In this document: positions 1 through 13,830 of the stretch, piece by piece
How the letters are laid out: every line of letters begins with the position of its first letter
How positions within the stretch are numbered: the first letter of the stretch is position 1
Assembly: GCF_043641665.1 (NCBI RefSeq)
Contig: NC_092194.1
Location: 15,544,798 to 15,608,797, forward strand
Length of the DNA stretch: 64,000 nt
Direction: 5' to 3'
Source: Enoplosus armatus
Lineage: Eukaryota; Chordata; Actinopteri; Centrarchiformes; Enoplosidae
The notes under the pieces: generated by a model
What the model saw: the letters and a program-made list of their open reading frames with translations, nothing else
Told to the model about the DNA's origin: nothing
Databases searched by the model: none
Program-made: the position numbers and the translations under genes

Positions 1-915
1 TCCCTCTCTCCTTCTCCCTCCCTCCATCCGATCCGGTGACAGCACCTTTAACCCAGGGGCTCCCAAAACCAACATTTTCATTCATCACGCAGATTGCCCG
101 AATGCATCCTCTAAACAAGAAGAGTTTGCATGGATATATTTCCCAATTATGTTCGATAAAAGAAAGAAATAATAGTAAGCTGGAATGTAAGTCATATATC
201 ATCAGGATCCGCTAAGACTTTTTTTTTTTTTAGCCCGGTATGATATTTTGAGGTGTAGATTGGGTAACACTTGCATGAATGAAAGCCCCATTCAAAAGTA
301 ATTGCCTGCCCTCAGTGTGTACACCTTTATTTAACAATGAAGTCAAAACATATCTTTCTGCATCCCCTCGGAAATCTGTAGGACACCGGCTTAGACTGGC
401 TCAGATTCAAGGCAAATGATCAAATAAGTTTAAATTTGCCTGAAAATACTTTCATTGCATATGAAATGAACTAAAAATACATTCATTCAAAATACTGTAT
501 AATCTATTTTGAGTGGCCCAAATTGATATATTTTGTATGTATTTTCTGATGTTGGTTGTGTTGTCTATTCACAATTCTTTACATATTCTTTTGATTACAA
601 TATTAGCTATAAGTACCCTAAATACACTAAGAAACATGTTTCTAAGATGTTAAACCTTAAAAAAAAATATGCGTTTCTCTTTATAATCCTCTTCTTAGTG
701 CAGGATTTACTAATAGAAAACAAAAATAAATATTTTATCTGTGCATTTAATGAATACTGTAGTGCATTAACCTTTATATATTTTCTACATATGTACTTTT
801 GGACTACACTTAGTGTTCAGATAAACCGGCCTGTCCCTTTTTCTGCTGCAAGCCTGACATAAAAGAAGCCATATTTCAGAACCCTGACCTTAACCCAGCT
901 TCCTACTTATCATAC
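1..915. other. Non-coding stretch at left edge
   Basis: No convincing exon was seen. The first 30 bases are pyrimidine-rich (CCTC-type). The rest is AT-rich, with a T-run near 220-231. The longest open frame (533-862, plus strand) has low-complexity hydrophobic and lysine-rich composition and no recognisable domain, so it was not called as a gene. Confidence 0.5.
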
Positions 916-1240
916 CTGTAAGATGTGTGTTATTCCTCTGTCATGCCCGTCTGGATATGTGTACCACACAGCAAGAGTGACTCCTCTCCCCGTGAGTCCG
1001 CTGCGCTGAGCTGCCACACGGTGGCGCCATTGACCCAGCTGTAGTCCCGTCTTCTCCAGGGAGGTGTGGGCCGCTCCTTCTATTCCTGGCAGGCCCGGCG
1101 CAAACACGCATCCTCCGTTTCCACCGAGCTGTAGTCCACTCCTCCACACGGAGCTAAAAGTGCTGCATCTGCTGCACGATTATTGGTTGGATGTGGACGG
1201 TTTGCTCTGCGGTGAAGGGGACATAAAGGTCTGATGTGTA
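916..1240 (-). other. Candidate 5' non-coding exon of a minus-strand gene (possibly GNG7)
   Basis: This block is clearly richer in CpG than its AT-rich surroundings. Read on the minus strand it ends in a good splice donor (TTACAG|GTATGATAAG, exon edge at 916). A CCAAT motif lies near 1185 on the minus strand, upstream of the block. Open frames cross it but no protein family is recognised, so a 5' UTR exon is more likely than coding sequence. In human 19p13.3 the gene just downstream of DIRAS1, on the same strand, is GNG7, which has 5' non-coding exons. Conserved order would place its first exon about here. The GNG7 link is inference from synteny only. Confidence 0.3.
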
Positions 1241-1259
1241 GGATAGCATCTAAATTGTA

Positions 1260-2195
1260 CACTAGATCTTTGTTTGTGGGCCAGAAAACCTTGATGATGG
1301 ATGATGTAGGCGCATTTACTCACTCACTGCATACACACTTCTGCAGCCATGTCTTCTTCATGGCTGTAAGGAAACCTTTTCTAGCTGCTTATTATAACCA
1401 CAGGAGAGCTATTTATAACTCCCACAGAGTACCGCATTGGCCTCATTTCCTCTGATGTGTGAAATTATGCTGATGCCTATACATTTCTCCTTCATTTCCT
1501 CACCTTTTAGCTCTATTTCTCCTTCTCCCTCCTTCATTTGTCTCACTTCCTTCTTCCATTTCACTCTCTGTACTTCCCCTCCTCCCTCCCCTCCCTACTG
1601 TGTGTCTTGTTGAAGAGGCAGTATGGTTACAGTGGATTACAGCAGAGCTCTCCCTTTTCAAAGAAATCAAGAGGTGGAAGCCCATGAGTCACGACTAAAA
1701 GATGCTCCCAGTCTGACAGAGGTGGCACCCCCACCAACCAACCCCCACGGACCTTTTCTTTTGTCTCTTGCTCTGAGCTGTCATGTGTGTGCTTGCAGGC
1801 TTATCTTTTGACCTAAGACTGAGACTTTACCCAACAAGCACGCGTGCATCCAGCAGAGGGGTTTGCCACACTGTTTTCATCTTTCTGCGTTGTTATACAC
1901 TCCAGCAGCAGCCTGGGAGACCTCTGCCTGTCGTAACGCATCTCTGTCCCCACCAGGGTCACACCACACTCTGATGCGACAACCGTCGTCAACGTCACGC
2001 CGTCTCCATAGCAACCCAGCTGGGCACAGCATCCCCAAGCAGATGTTGGAGGGTTAAGAGAAAAGTGAGAGTGAATGGAGGAGTGGGAGACTGTGAATCC
2101 AGCATCTCTCTCTCTCTCTGTGTTTGTGTGTTATATATTTGCAGTGGGAATTCAGCCATAAGAATAAGTCTACTAGCATGGCTGTTAGCTAGGTA
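1260..2195. other. Non-coding stretch, no gene recognised
   Basis: This is pyrimidine-rich DNA with CCTC and TCTC tracts near 1500-1600 and a short CT run near 2105-2119. Several small open frames overlap on both strands without any family resemblance or consistent splice context. No feature is supported. Confidence 0.5.
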
Positions 2196-3610
2196 CAACA
2201 GTGCTTTGAGCTAAATGCTAACATACTCATAATGAAAATGCTAACGTGCTGATGATGCTTAGTTTAGAGTGTTAGCATGCAGTGGTGGAAATGTAACTAA
2301 GCACCTTTACTCAAGTACTGTACTTAAGTAACAGTTTGACGTACTTGACGTTACTACTACTTTGAGTATTTCTGTTCATGCTATGTGGGCCTAGACTGGC
2401 ATCGACAGACCAACTCGCAAATGTAAATTATTCTGGAGCCACTGAGTTCATTTTTGATTTCCAAAGGTTATCAATGGGCACAGACCAAAATGCCTATGGA
2501 CACTGCAACCAATCAAAGCAACGAAATGTGTGCCATAGCGGTAGGCTGCTAGGCTAGGTAGCTAGTTCCAACATCCAGTTCATATTGCTTCTTTCTAGTT
2601 CAACATAATACACAAAAGTTTGGCATGACATGATTTAGAAGCCAACACTTACCATCTGTACGTAACGAGAGCTACCGTCCAGTTGGTTGAATACTGGTGG
2701 GATAGTGGACCCGGAATGTTCCTCATCAGAGGCAGCCATCTTGGTTGTTTACAAAGATGCACGAAAGGCGCTTAATCCCACCCCATATTAGACAAACGGT
2801 TGTGATTGGTCCGACCCGAATCAGGCCGGATGGAAATCTGAACGGGAGAGGGGCCAGACATATCTGCCTGAGCATAAAACATAAATTCGCAGATTTGTCT
2901 GGTTCCCAGGGTAATGTAGGCCGGTACTCCACTATATTCAGCGGTGGAATGTAACTAAATACATTTGCTGTACTGTAGACCTACTTGAGTACACATTTGA
3001 AGTACTTGTGCTTTACTTCAGTATTTTCATTTTATGCAGCTTTAATCTTCTACTCCACGACATCGCAGAGGCAAATATTATACTTTTTATTCCACTACTA
3101 GTTACTTTACTGATTACACTTGTACACACCTTTCCTGTCTAGTGAAAAACATGTACTGTATCTCCAAATACTTACTTTTACTTTTGATAATTTCAGTACA
3201 ATTTGCTAATAATACTTTTGTACTTTTACTTCAGCGGCACTTTCAATTCAGGACTTTCATTTTTGGAGTATTGGAGTGTTGCAGTAAGATCTGAATACTT
3301 CCTCCACCACTGTTGCTAACATATGCTAATTAGCACTAAACACAAAGTACAGCTGAGGCTGATGGGAATGTCATTAGTTTTGCAGGTATTTAGACTTACA
3401 AACAGTATTTGGCAAATTAACATTTTGACTTATGACATTAGAGGAAAAGTCAGGGGGTGACCAAAAATAAAGCAATACATAATATAATATTTGTACCAAA
3501 TTTCATGGCAATCCATCCAATAATTGTTGAGATACTGGACCAAAGTGGTTGATAGACAGATTGACCAACGGAGCCATGCCACTAGCATGGTAGAAAATCA
3601 TCAAACCTCT
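2196..3610. repeat. Nested dispersed repeats: GCTAAC-type repeat split by a TACTTAAGTA-type element
   Basis: The outer repeat (about 2196-2280 and 3313-3610) has GCTAACATGCTAA-like words and later the phrase CAATCCATCCAATAATTGTTG; related copies lie near 24.3 kb, 47.4 kb, 53.2 kb and 59.2 kb. It is interrupted by elements that begin CAGTGGTGGAAA (2280) and end CCTCCACCACTG (3301-3312), the ends of a common percomorph repeat rich in TACTCAAGTACTGTACTTAAGTA words. A partial copy covers about 2280-2392 and a fuller one about 2940-3312. Between them (2393-2939) lies a third, CpG-bearing segment that itself looks like mobile DNA. Confidence 0.7.
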
Positions 3611-3708
3611 GTTAGCAACGTTAGCACAGGTGAGGCAGAGTTGTCATACACCAGTGGCAAGTAAGAGGAGAAAATCAAAGAGACAAGAAACACTCCTCAG
3701 TTCACATT

Positions 3709-5652
3709 TTTATTAGGAAAATCATTTTGCAGATTTGATTATTATTATCATCTATATATATATATATATATGTTATTTTCAGTTATTCAGAGGATGCATC
3801 AGCACAGTATATCTTAATAGGAAGACTATTGCTAGAATAAATATCTATACATCATAATTAGTTAAACAAAAAAAAAGTCCCAACAGAAAACAAAAATCAG
3901 AAACAATAGAATAATTTACAAAAAACAATAAGTGCTTAAAAGAAATAAACCATTTGCAAATCCAAGCCATAAATGCTGCTGAGGAGTTTCTTTAAAAAAT
4001 ACAAAGATGATTCACAGTTTGTGTCCTTGTTCTCATGCTGGCTGGAACACCAATAGGGACCATGCAGGAATGAAGGGCCAGAGCGACAGGATAGTACCAA
4101 ACTACATTACCCACAAAGTCTATATGCCCCACTTTACGCCCCCGTCTCCAAAAAACAGCTTGTGAGGATCTGAGGCGATCAGACGAGATGTAAAGGGGTG
4201 AGCCTTAGAGGTTAACAGGGCCAGTTTTTCACCTCCATCACTGATTTACTTCAGATCCTCTGCCTCTTAGCTCAGCTCAACAGGACTGTAACCCGGACTA
4301 CAAAACTACAACCTTTTCTGTGTATTTAGATTTTACAGACTGCCCTTTGTTTCAGCGTCACAGGGTCTTGTTTCCCATCCTGCTATGGAAGAACACATGT
4401 GAACCATGCTTCCTCTGCTGCACAAGATTCTTCAGCAACATGACCAGTAAGTACCTCACTGATGGCAAACAAGGTGAGGTAAACTACGTCTGGTCCTAAT
4501 CGAAATTGGGTGCTGCCTATGTAGATACTCTATGGAGCCCCAAATTGTTCAATATTAAATCAAAAAATATGACATTGAAATAAATAATCATATAAATTAA
4601 GACGTTAAGCCAAAATATATAATTTAACCATGAAGCTCATATAATCCAAAAATATTTTTAAAACTCAGCTCAGTGTCATTAAATATAATTTTATTCTGCT
4701 TCTTTTCACATAAGCATAATACAATTTTAGGACATTTTTATTTAATTATGTTTTTATTTCAGATTGCCACTTTTCATCAAAACAAACAGGGACATTTCTG
4801 TTATGTGATTGGCTGCTGCTTTGGTCTGATTAAACAAACAGCCAATCATGAGTGGTTCTGCCCTGTTTGTCTTGATTGACGGTCATAGACTTTGTGATGA
4901 AAAGTGGCATTATAAAATAAATGTTCATTGGGGAAAATAACAAATTCAAAACAAACTGACATTTGGAAATAGAAACTGCTGAATTAAATTAAAATGGCCT
5001 ATTATGCAATAAATTTATTTTTAAAAGCTAATAGTAATATCTGAATTTTAAACATGTATTGGATTATTTCAGAATTTCATGGTTATACTATATTTTTGTC
5101 ATATAATTATTTACTTATTGAATTAATCCAACATTGAGCACTTTGGGCCTCCACAGATTTTCTCAGTCGATTAGCTGTTCTTCTTGCAGAGAAAACTGAA
5201 GCATACTTTGGAAAAAACCCAAAGTTTAAATGACTTCCTGACAGCTGGTGGAGTTGACATGAAGCCATCTCTGAAGGACACTCTTACTTTACTTCTATTT
5301 GGACTATAAGAAGGAAACGCAGGTGACGGCACCATCCCACCACAACATCCTTTCCTCGGCACATTCTCCTCTCCCATCTCAGAAATATTAAGTCCTTTGA
5401 ACACTATTTACAACTATCTACAATCAGATGTGAGCAGGGTCGGCCTTCAGTCTGTTCAAGTGCAACCAACTCACAAAAACACACACAAAAAATTGGAGGG
5501 ATGAATGTAAAAGAAACTCAGGGGGCGGACAGCTGAGTTATGGAAAAGTAGTGCTGACGGTGGTGCCTGTACGACAGCGCAGCGCTGAAAAACAGCCAGT
5601 GAGCGAATGAGGTTTCACTCACAAGGCCTGTGTGAATGTAACGTGTGTATAA

Positions 5653-5705
<53 letters not shown>

Positions 5706-8700
5706 ACTAAGGGCATGCAGTCTGTCTATTTTGCTTCCATGCCTGTTTTATATGCTTGTGTGTGGGTGTGTGTGTGTGTGCTGTGCAGGATGACTCATGC
5801 AGAAATGTGTAGGCATTCTCCACAGGAAAGCTTCAAATATCTGACAGACATTTCATAAGATGGTACAACAACGGCACACACAAACATGCACACGTACACA
5901 CTCATGCAGGCCAGAGTGAAGGAATGCCAATAGATGGCTGATTGCACACACACACACACACACACACAGCCACAGACAGCAGCAGTGAATATGCTTCATT
6001 GACGAATGAGATGAGACAAGCCATGGGATGACGGGGGCAGAGGTGTCTGTCCTGATTCATGCCAGCATTTAACACACACAGCCCAGAAAACTCAACGGGC
6101 GCTCACACGCTTCCCATGCGCGCCTCCCGACATGCACAAGCACATTTGAATCCTACATAGGCCACAGCCCATATTTTCACACTATTTCTATTCACAGCAC
6201 AGCTCCCTCTCTCTCTCGCTCCAGCTTGTTGTCCATACTGTCTCATTGTTTTTCCTCCCCGCTGTATCATATTCCACGCAGGAACATGAGCAATGACAGT
6301 CTCCCTCAGACGTCAGCAGAACAACAGATTGCACAAACATGCGCTCGCAATCTGGCATTTGCGTGAAGCAAAGCAGACGTGTCAAAGCTCATATTTATGC
6401 AGAGTGTGCACCGCCGCTGCCGGTAGCTACACATCAGATCAGACCCAAACTGTCTGATAGTTGTACAGATCACTTCCAGCTTTTGTTTTTGTTTGTTTTT
6501 TGTTTTTTTAGCTTTTTAACCTTTAGATGGACACATCAGGTCAGTACATGACAGGAATCACTCCATCCTTCTGGTATCTGAACAAACCAAGACAAACAAT
6601 TTCAAATACAACTTGTTTTTTTTTGTTTTTTTAAATATAAACTGATGAAAAAAAGAAAACGAAAGAGTACGAGTGAGCATCCCTGGCATCTAACAGGTAA
6701 AGGGTACGTTTACAATGCAAATTTTTGAGTTTAACAGGACCTCACATTAGTGCAAAGTACAACACATCGATAACAACGGATTCATTCAGCTTTTCAAAAT
6801 AAAAAAAGTAACAGCCATGGAGTGGAACCTTTAGTTACATATTCACATTTTGCTAGTATTATCTGATTGATAGATCTGAAGAGTGGATGTGTCAAATACA
6901 ATATATCATGAGCATCATTATTATTAAGCTGTATATTACAGTACATAGCAACATTGAACCTCCTACTGTAACAACATTTCCTGGTTACAAAGGACTTATT
7001 CCCAGAAAGACAGCAGATACAGTTTTTCTTTACATGGGTAACATCTTACTTGAAGCTCTTATAAACTTTTCATATAACTACCATATGCTTATTTACAAAA
7101 ACTACACATTTTAAGTAGTTTTTATGTGGGGCGGGGGCGTGAATAATGCAGGTGGGACATTTTACATGGTGCTTATAAATGAGGCATTGCTGATTAATAA
7201 GCAAGTCTTCAAGTAAAATGTCACCCTAAAGTGCCCAGTTGTTGATTCTGCTGCACACATAAAGACAGAGAAGGAGACAGACGCAAACAGTTGCTGTGCT
7301 TTTTCTTTTCTTTTCTTTTTCCAGAGAGACGGACACACAGTTAAAAGGGGCATCATCTGTGTCTTTGGGTTTAACAGTACAGGAGCAGATTATCCTCCAC
7401 CCAAATTGTTGTTAAAAACCGCCTGAGAGATGGAGAAACGTAGACAAATAATCTGACCCTCCCCTGCATCCTGACGAGCTACGATCCTGTGTGGGGTGAC
7501 GTCACATTCACACGCTTCACGACCACAGCTAACCGGTCACATCACGATACCCTGTTGTTCAGCAGAACCACAACTTCATTGTGCCTCATGTACCGGGACA
7601 GATAAAAACGCTCTTACATCGAGACGGTGAAGCTACCTATGATCATGACGCGATTGTTCCTCCCTGTTCAGGACTGGTGGATAAATGTTAAAAGATGAAA
7701 ATCGCATAAAGAAGACAAAAAGGAAACAATATACAAAAAAATAAACACAAACAAATGTACAAATAGATATGTCAGTAAAAAAGTATTGTGCTTTTGGCCA
7801 TCCTGTGTACACTGTGTACAATATTCAGAGCTTCTGCGTGAAAAAAAAGAGTGTATACATGCACTTTGGACATATTGTAGAGCTATTTAATGGCTCCAGG
7901 AGGATATTCTGTGTTAAGCGGAGATCATCAATACATAACATAGGCAAAAACATGACAAATTACAGTTGTGTGTATGTGTGTGTGGGCGTGTGTTTATGAT
8001 ATAAAGTGCAATGTGAGGGCATTTAGGCTGAGTGAGCCCTGTTTGTCTTCATGTAATCAGTCAAATGTGTTTTTTTGACACTTGCATGAATGCATTTGTG
8101 CGCATGCTGTGTGTGTGTGTTTATATGTGTGTGTGTGTGACCCATTCTGTTTCCTGTTTACCGATGCCTGCATGAGCGTGTGAGAGGTAATGTGACCAAA
8201 CCAACCAAAGAGGAAACAGATCTACCGATTCATCTGCATGGAGCAATTTTACATCCATCCCTTATTTATTCATCTTTCTCTGTGTGCTTTTTGTTTAAGG
8301 AGGGTTGTTTAACCTTTACATGAATTCAAAGAGCATCATAAAGAAAACAAACAAGAAAAAAAAGGCAAAAGAAGAGAAACCTTCACTTGAAAAGTGCTAA
8401 AGCAAACTGACATTCTCGACCTCAGAACCGAAAATCATCCCAGTTCACTTTCGTCTTACCGGCTTGGCAATGATTATCCGAGTGTATCCTCTGCAAGGCA
8501 GACTTGTATTTCTTTTTTCGTATTTTGATGAGAGTCCAGCTTCTTTTCATCCAGAGTGATTCTACACTAGATTCAGAGAGTCTTAAAAGGATTGTTGCGT
8601 CGTATCAGTAGCGTGTGTGCGTACCCTGCCACTGGGTGCTTCTCTGCTTCAGATGAAGACATTGAGAGAGTTCGCAGATGAGTTTTTAACATAACGACAG

Positions 8701-9687
8701 CTTGATAAAGATAAAGTAGGATCTTTTTAGTATCTTTCAGGAGGGATGGCAAGGGTGAGAAGATGAAATTCGCCCTTTTTACCATATTCCTGTGACTGAT
8801 GTACTAGTTTGCGAAGGGCATGTGTTGACTAGTTGGAATACATTTAAATATCCCATGTTTCTATACATCAGAGCACTCAGGAGTGGCTCTGGGATGTAGC
8901 TGGGTCGTATGTTTTGCCACTGTAATGCATGTCGTTCATGCTAGCAATCTCAAACCTTCAGGGTCCTGTGCTTTCTAGCGCGGACACCTCAATCTCTTAA
9001 AATAGTGTTTCTACCAGATGAGTGAGCTTAACTAACTGTGTCAACTCTGTCACATATACATTACGTTTCTCTACTTTTGCTATAGTAGGGGGTATGCGAA
9101 GGATGAGGGTGCTAGGATGACGAGGTGTGAGCTGAGCGGGGAGGAAGGGGTGGGTGTAGAAGTGAGAGAGGACACTAAACGTTTTGTGTGGATCAGAAAC
9201 CATCAGTCTTTTTCAAGGAGCGCTGCACTCTGTGGTCTTTATTGCAGTCCAAGGTCTTGACGAGCTCCTCGGTCAGGTTTTGTGGCACTTGGATGATGCA
9301 AAAGTCCACATCCGCGCTGTTTCCGACTATGGCTGTCGTCCACAGGTAATTCATCTGTGACACACACTTCTTGTTTTTAATTTGCTTCTCGATATTCTGT
9401 GTCAGTCCCCCCTCATGTCTCCTCTCAGCAGAACGCACATGGATGTAATGCTCCAAACTGAAATCCTGTATGTTTTCAAAATAACTGCTTGATCTGTGTT
9501 TGTGAATGCACCAGTCAAACGGAGGAGGATGTGGATGATGAGATTCCCGTTGCTTTCCAGACATTTTGCTCTGAGTGATACACGTTTAGTGAGTCTCTCT
9601 TCTCTCTCGTCTTCCTTCTTTTCCTCCTTTTCTCTGTATTTCCTCCCCCCCTTTCGCCTCCACCTCCCCTCTCCTCCTTTCCTGGAT
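3709..9687 (-). other. Downstream flank or long 3' UTR of DIRAS1
   Basis: Nearly 6 kb lie between the DIRAS1 stop codon and a strong minus-strand polyadenylation signal (TTTATT on the plus strand at 3709-3714, with GT-rich sequence beyond it). The stretch contains simple repeats but none of the dispersed repeats that crowd the rest of the window, which fits a long 3' UTR under constraint. An alternative earlier signal is near 9237. The open frame at 9193-9564 (minus) has no recognised domain and would lie inside this UTR. The UTR interpretation is inference. Confidence 0.35.
5650..5702. repeat. (GT)n microsatellite
   Basis: An almost pure GT run of about 50 bp. A second, interrupted GT tract follows at about 5758-5780 and a CA tract lies at about 5947-5968. 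Confidence 0.95.
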
Positions 9688-10598
<911 letters not shown>

Positions 10599-11559
10599 TC
10601 TGCCCCCCTCAGGCTTAAGACAGTGTTACACCTATGATGTTGAGGGTGGGACCATGGGGAGGACGCAGGGTGAGAGGGGTGAGGGGTGGGGAGAAGAGGA
10701 TAATTTTAGCAAAGAGGAATTGTAGCAAATGAGCAGTCAGCAGATACAAAGCAGAGGGAGGAACAGGAAGGGAAGTGCTGGTGGGACTCGACCTCAGGCC
10801 AGGGGGTGTGAAAGCACTCTAACTGTCCTCGTGGTCTGACTATGAGCCAGAGTACAAATTAGAGAGGATGAGATTGGTGAGGCTCCAAGTGTTTCACCTG
10901 ACGCAGACATTTCCCTTAATCAATACTGTTCTCAGAGTCACAGTTTCTCAGTTTCAACCCCAAAAACATTCCAGTGTTTCCTCATTTATCAACTTCAGCA
11001 ACTGCAGCAAACCCTGGAGGAGACAGAGACAGAGAGTCCTTGCACCATCTGAGAACAACAATAACAATAACATGAACTCATGTATAATACAACGCAACAA
11101 ACCCTCAAACAGCAGCTTTAAAAAGGACTACAGAGTGGAGTCGACACCTCTCTAAAACAAAAACAGAACACTATAAGCATTACAAAAGATGTATATACTG
11201 CAGGGCTACTGTATTGGATTCCATTAGGTTGCATGTGTGTGATACATATGTGTACATATGTTGTAAGTATGTATGACAGGACTGACTAAACATCAACTAA
11301 CACCGATTCATTTCAGTGCCTCTCTGTTGGAACATAACTCTGAAACACCTCTGGGAAATGGGTTGCTAGAGTCTATTCCATATCTATTTGTACAACTCAA
11401 AATAAAAAACTAAACCGAGAGGCAAAATATAAAAATTAAATCTGCTATAATCAATATTTTCATATTAACAATCGATCAAATAACTAATTATATGTGAAAG
11501 GTATCACTCGTGGTGATAAATGAACAGAGAATTACCACAAACTCTGCAGTTCCATTTAG

Positions 11560-11930
11560 CCCAACGGAGCCTTTAGGCGTCTTTTAGCTCATTGTTTTGG
11601 TTGTACAGCCCACAACTTTACTGTTTCTAGCATCAGCAGCAGACATCTGTTTTCAGGGAAAAAGCTCTGATAAACCAACTGTACACTACCTGCTCAGCAC
11701 CACATGACAGACAGACAAAGTTAGCAATTAGCTGGTGAACACAGTGGAGCATTTAGCTGCTAAAGAACCAGATATTTCCCTCAGGGCTTAGTGGAGACCA
11801 AATACAGAGGTAAAATGACAATGAATACTGGACTTAAATTCACCAGACTCCAAATAATGAGTAGTAACATTACTCGGTATCTACTGGATGGATGGATGGA
11901 TGGATATATATATATATATATATATACTGT
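11560..11930 (+). repeat. Dispersed repeat (family C) followed by GATG and AT simple repeats
   Basis: The segment from TTTTAGCTCATTGTTTTGG through AGATATTTCCCTCAG recurs inverted at about 13540-13830 and again in direct orientation at about 50090-50480. No coding capacity was seen. It ends near a (GATG)n run at about 11886-11904 and an (AT)n run to about 11926. Confidence 0.7.
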
Positions 11931-12029
11931 TTGCTAACAAGTTCGCCATATCAACTTAAAAGGTGATGATATGTTGTTACAGCTTGTTGCGCTGCCCCAC
12001 AGTTGCCAAAAAATCAAGTCATTTAGAAA

Positions 12030-12396
12030 CCAACTATTTAGGTCTTTTACTTAAGTAAAACTAGCAATATCAATATCAAAAGTAAAAGCACTCATTGGGC
12101 AGCAGAATAGCCCCTGTTCATGTTGTAGCTTGTCGAGGTGGAGCTAGTTTTAATTACCACATTAAATCACCATTTGGTAGTTTAGCCCAGTATATCATTT
12201 TAAGAAACCTGTTATAGTTTTTTTTGTGTAAGATTTTGTAACTAAAGCTGTCAGATAAATATAGTGGAAAAAAAGTACAATATTTACCGGTGAAAATGTA
12301 AATACCCAAGTAAAGTACAAGTACATCAAAATTGTCCTTAATTACAGTACTTGAGTAAATGTACAGTTGTTGCAGTTAGTTACTTTCCACCATTGT
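12030..12396 (-). repeat. TACTTAAGTA-type percomorph repeat, reverse orientation
   Basis: Starts in TTTTACTTAAGTAAAACTAG and ends in TTAGTTACTTTCCACCATTG, the reverse complement of the element end seen at 2280 (CAGTGGTGGAAA). Internal words such as AGCTTGTCGAGGTGGAGCTA are shared with the copies near 54.5 and 56.4 kb. Confidence 0.7.
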
Positions 12397-13539
12397 GTGC
12401 ACATCTAGTGTGATACTGTTAGAGATATCACTTACAGAAAAATAGGGATTAAAAAAAAGCCAGGATTGTCTCATCCATCCATCTCAGGTTATCTTTAATT
12501 AAACATAGTGTTCAAAAAACTTAACTAAAACGACCTAATCCACATTGTGCAGTCAGGTTATACAAATTGTAATATTTACCATATTAAGAGTATACAAGCA
12601 AGAAAGCTACAATAAACCTGGTTTGTAGTCAGCAGCTACACTGCACACGAAAGGAATCCTCACTATATATCACCTGCTGCAACTCATACATATGCATCTG
12701 AACAATGCCCCCCTCACACCTAATCTATTGCTGTCTTTGTAAGTGCTTGTGTCTGTGGAGCGTCTGTTCATGATTACGCATTGTATCTGTTGCATTATTT
12801 ATCTGCTGTGGTTCTAAACTTGCTTTAAGATCCCATAATAAGATACTCATTCAGTTGTGATCATGTGCTGCTCTCTAAGCTCTTGCTGTAATGAAACAGT
12901 AAATTGACATCAATACCAGATGGAATAAGTGGATTTCTGTCATGCTTGCACTGCTGGAACCCACTATTGATGGCAGGAGCCCTGTAATTGCATTGCCAGG
13001 TTCTAGATAATATCAGTCAAGGATTTCAAAATAAATGGGGTTTCAGGGAATGCCTCTTGAGTTTTATAGTCAATCTATAGCTGTAAGTCTGGGTGACATA
13101 TAAGAGTGTTTTATATCCATGCTGAACACGCAACCACAGTTTCATTTGTAGGTGAGCCTCTGTCTTCTGCTCATTTGCCTGCAGATTGTTGACTGTTGTA
13201 CTCTGGTCTGGCAAAGCAGAAAGTCTTGTTTAATGGCTCTCCAGTGCCTCAGGGTGATGATGCACTTTGCATTTTTTTGACATAGTGAGGGATAGTGTCT
13301 AAACTCTGTCTAAATGTTGCCTGTCAACAAGATTTTCCAGCGTGATTGAAGCATAAATTCTGAGATAACTGCCTAAACCTGCAATAATTTATTTATTTTT
13401 GACCACTTAAGGGCGGAAACAACACTGACATACTGTAGCATCAGCTTTCAAGTTATGTCAAACTAGTTATCAAACATTTGCTTATATACATATCCAGCAG
13501 TTAGAGAGCGACATTATCATCCATTTAGAGTCCTGTTTC

Positions 13540-13830
13540 TGTCCACCTGATGTCATATATCCACTCTCTTTTAGCTCTGTTTTTGGTCTCCACCACCTCC
13601 TGAGGGAAATGTCTGTTTCTTTAGCTGCTAAACGCTCCTCCATGTTCACCAGCTAGTTGCTAACTGTATCTGTGCTGAACAGGGAGTGTACAGTGAGTTT
13701 TTAGAGCTTTCTCACTGAAAACAGCTGCCTGCTGCGGCCAAAAGCGACGTGAACCAGAACAGTAAAGTTGTGGGTCGGACAGCTAAAACAATGAGCTGAA
13801 ACTCGCTATAAAGCTCCATAAAGCGACGCC
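13540..13830 (-). repeat. Dispersed repeat (family C), inverted copy
   Basis: This is the reverse complement of the repeat at 11560-11800. Both share CTGAGGGAAAT, GTTCACCAGCTA and AGTAAAGTTGTGGG on opposite strands. The two copies form an inverted pair about 1.7 kb apart. Confidence 0.65.

Noticed and set aside
5607..5858. Frame with repeated Cys-Val
   Set aside because: It is the translation of a GT microsatellite.
9193..9564. 123-codon minus-strand frame downstream of DIRAS1
   Set aside because: No recognised family, no splice context, and it falls where the DIRAS1 3' UTR is expected.
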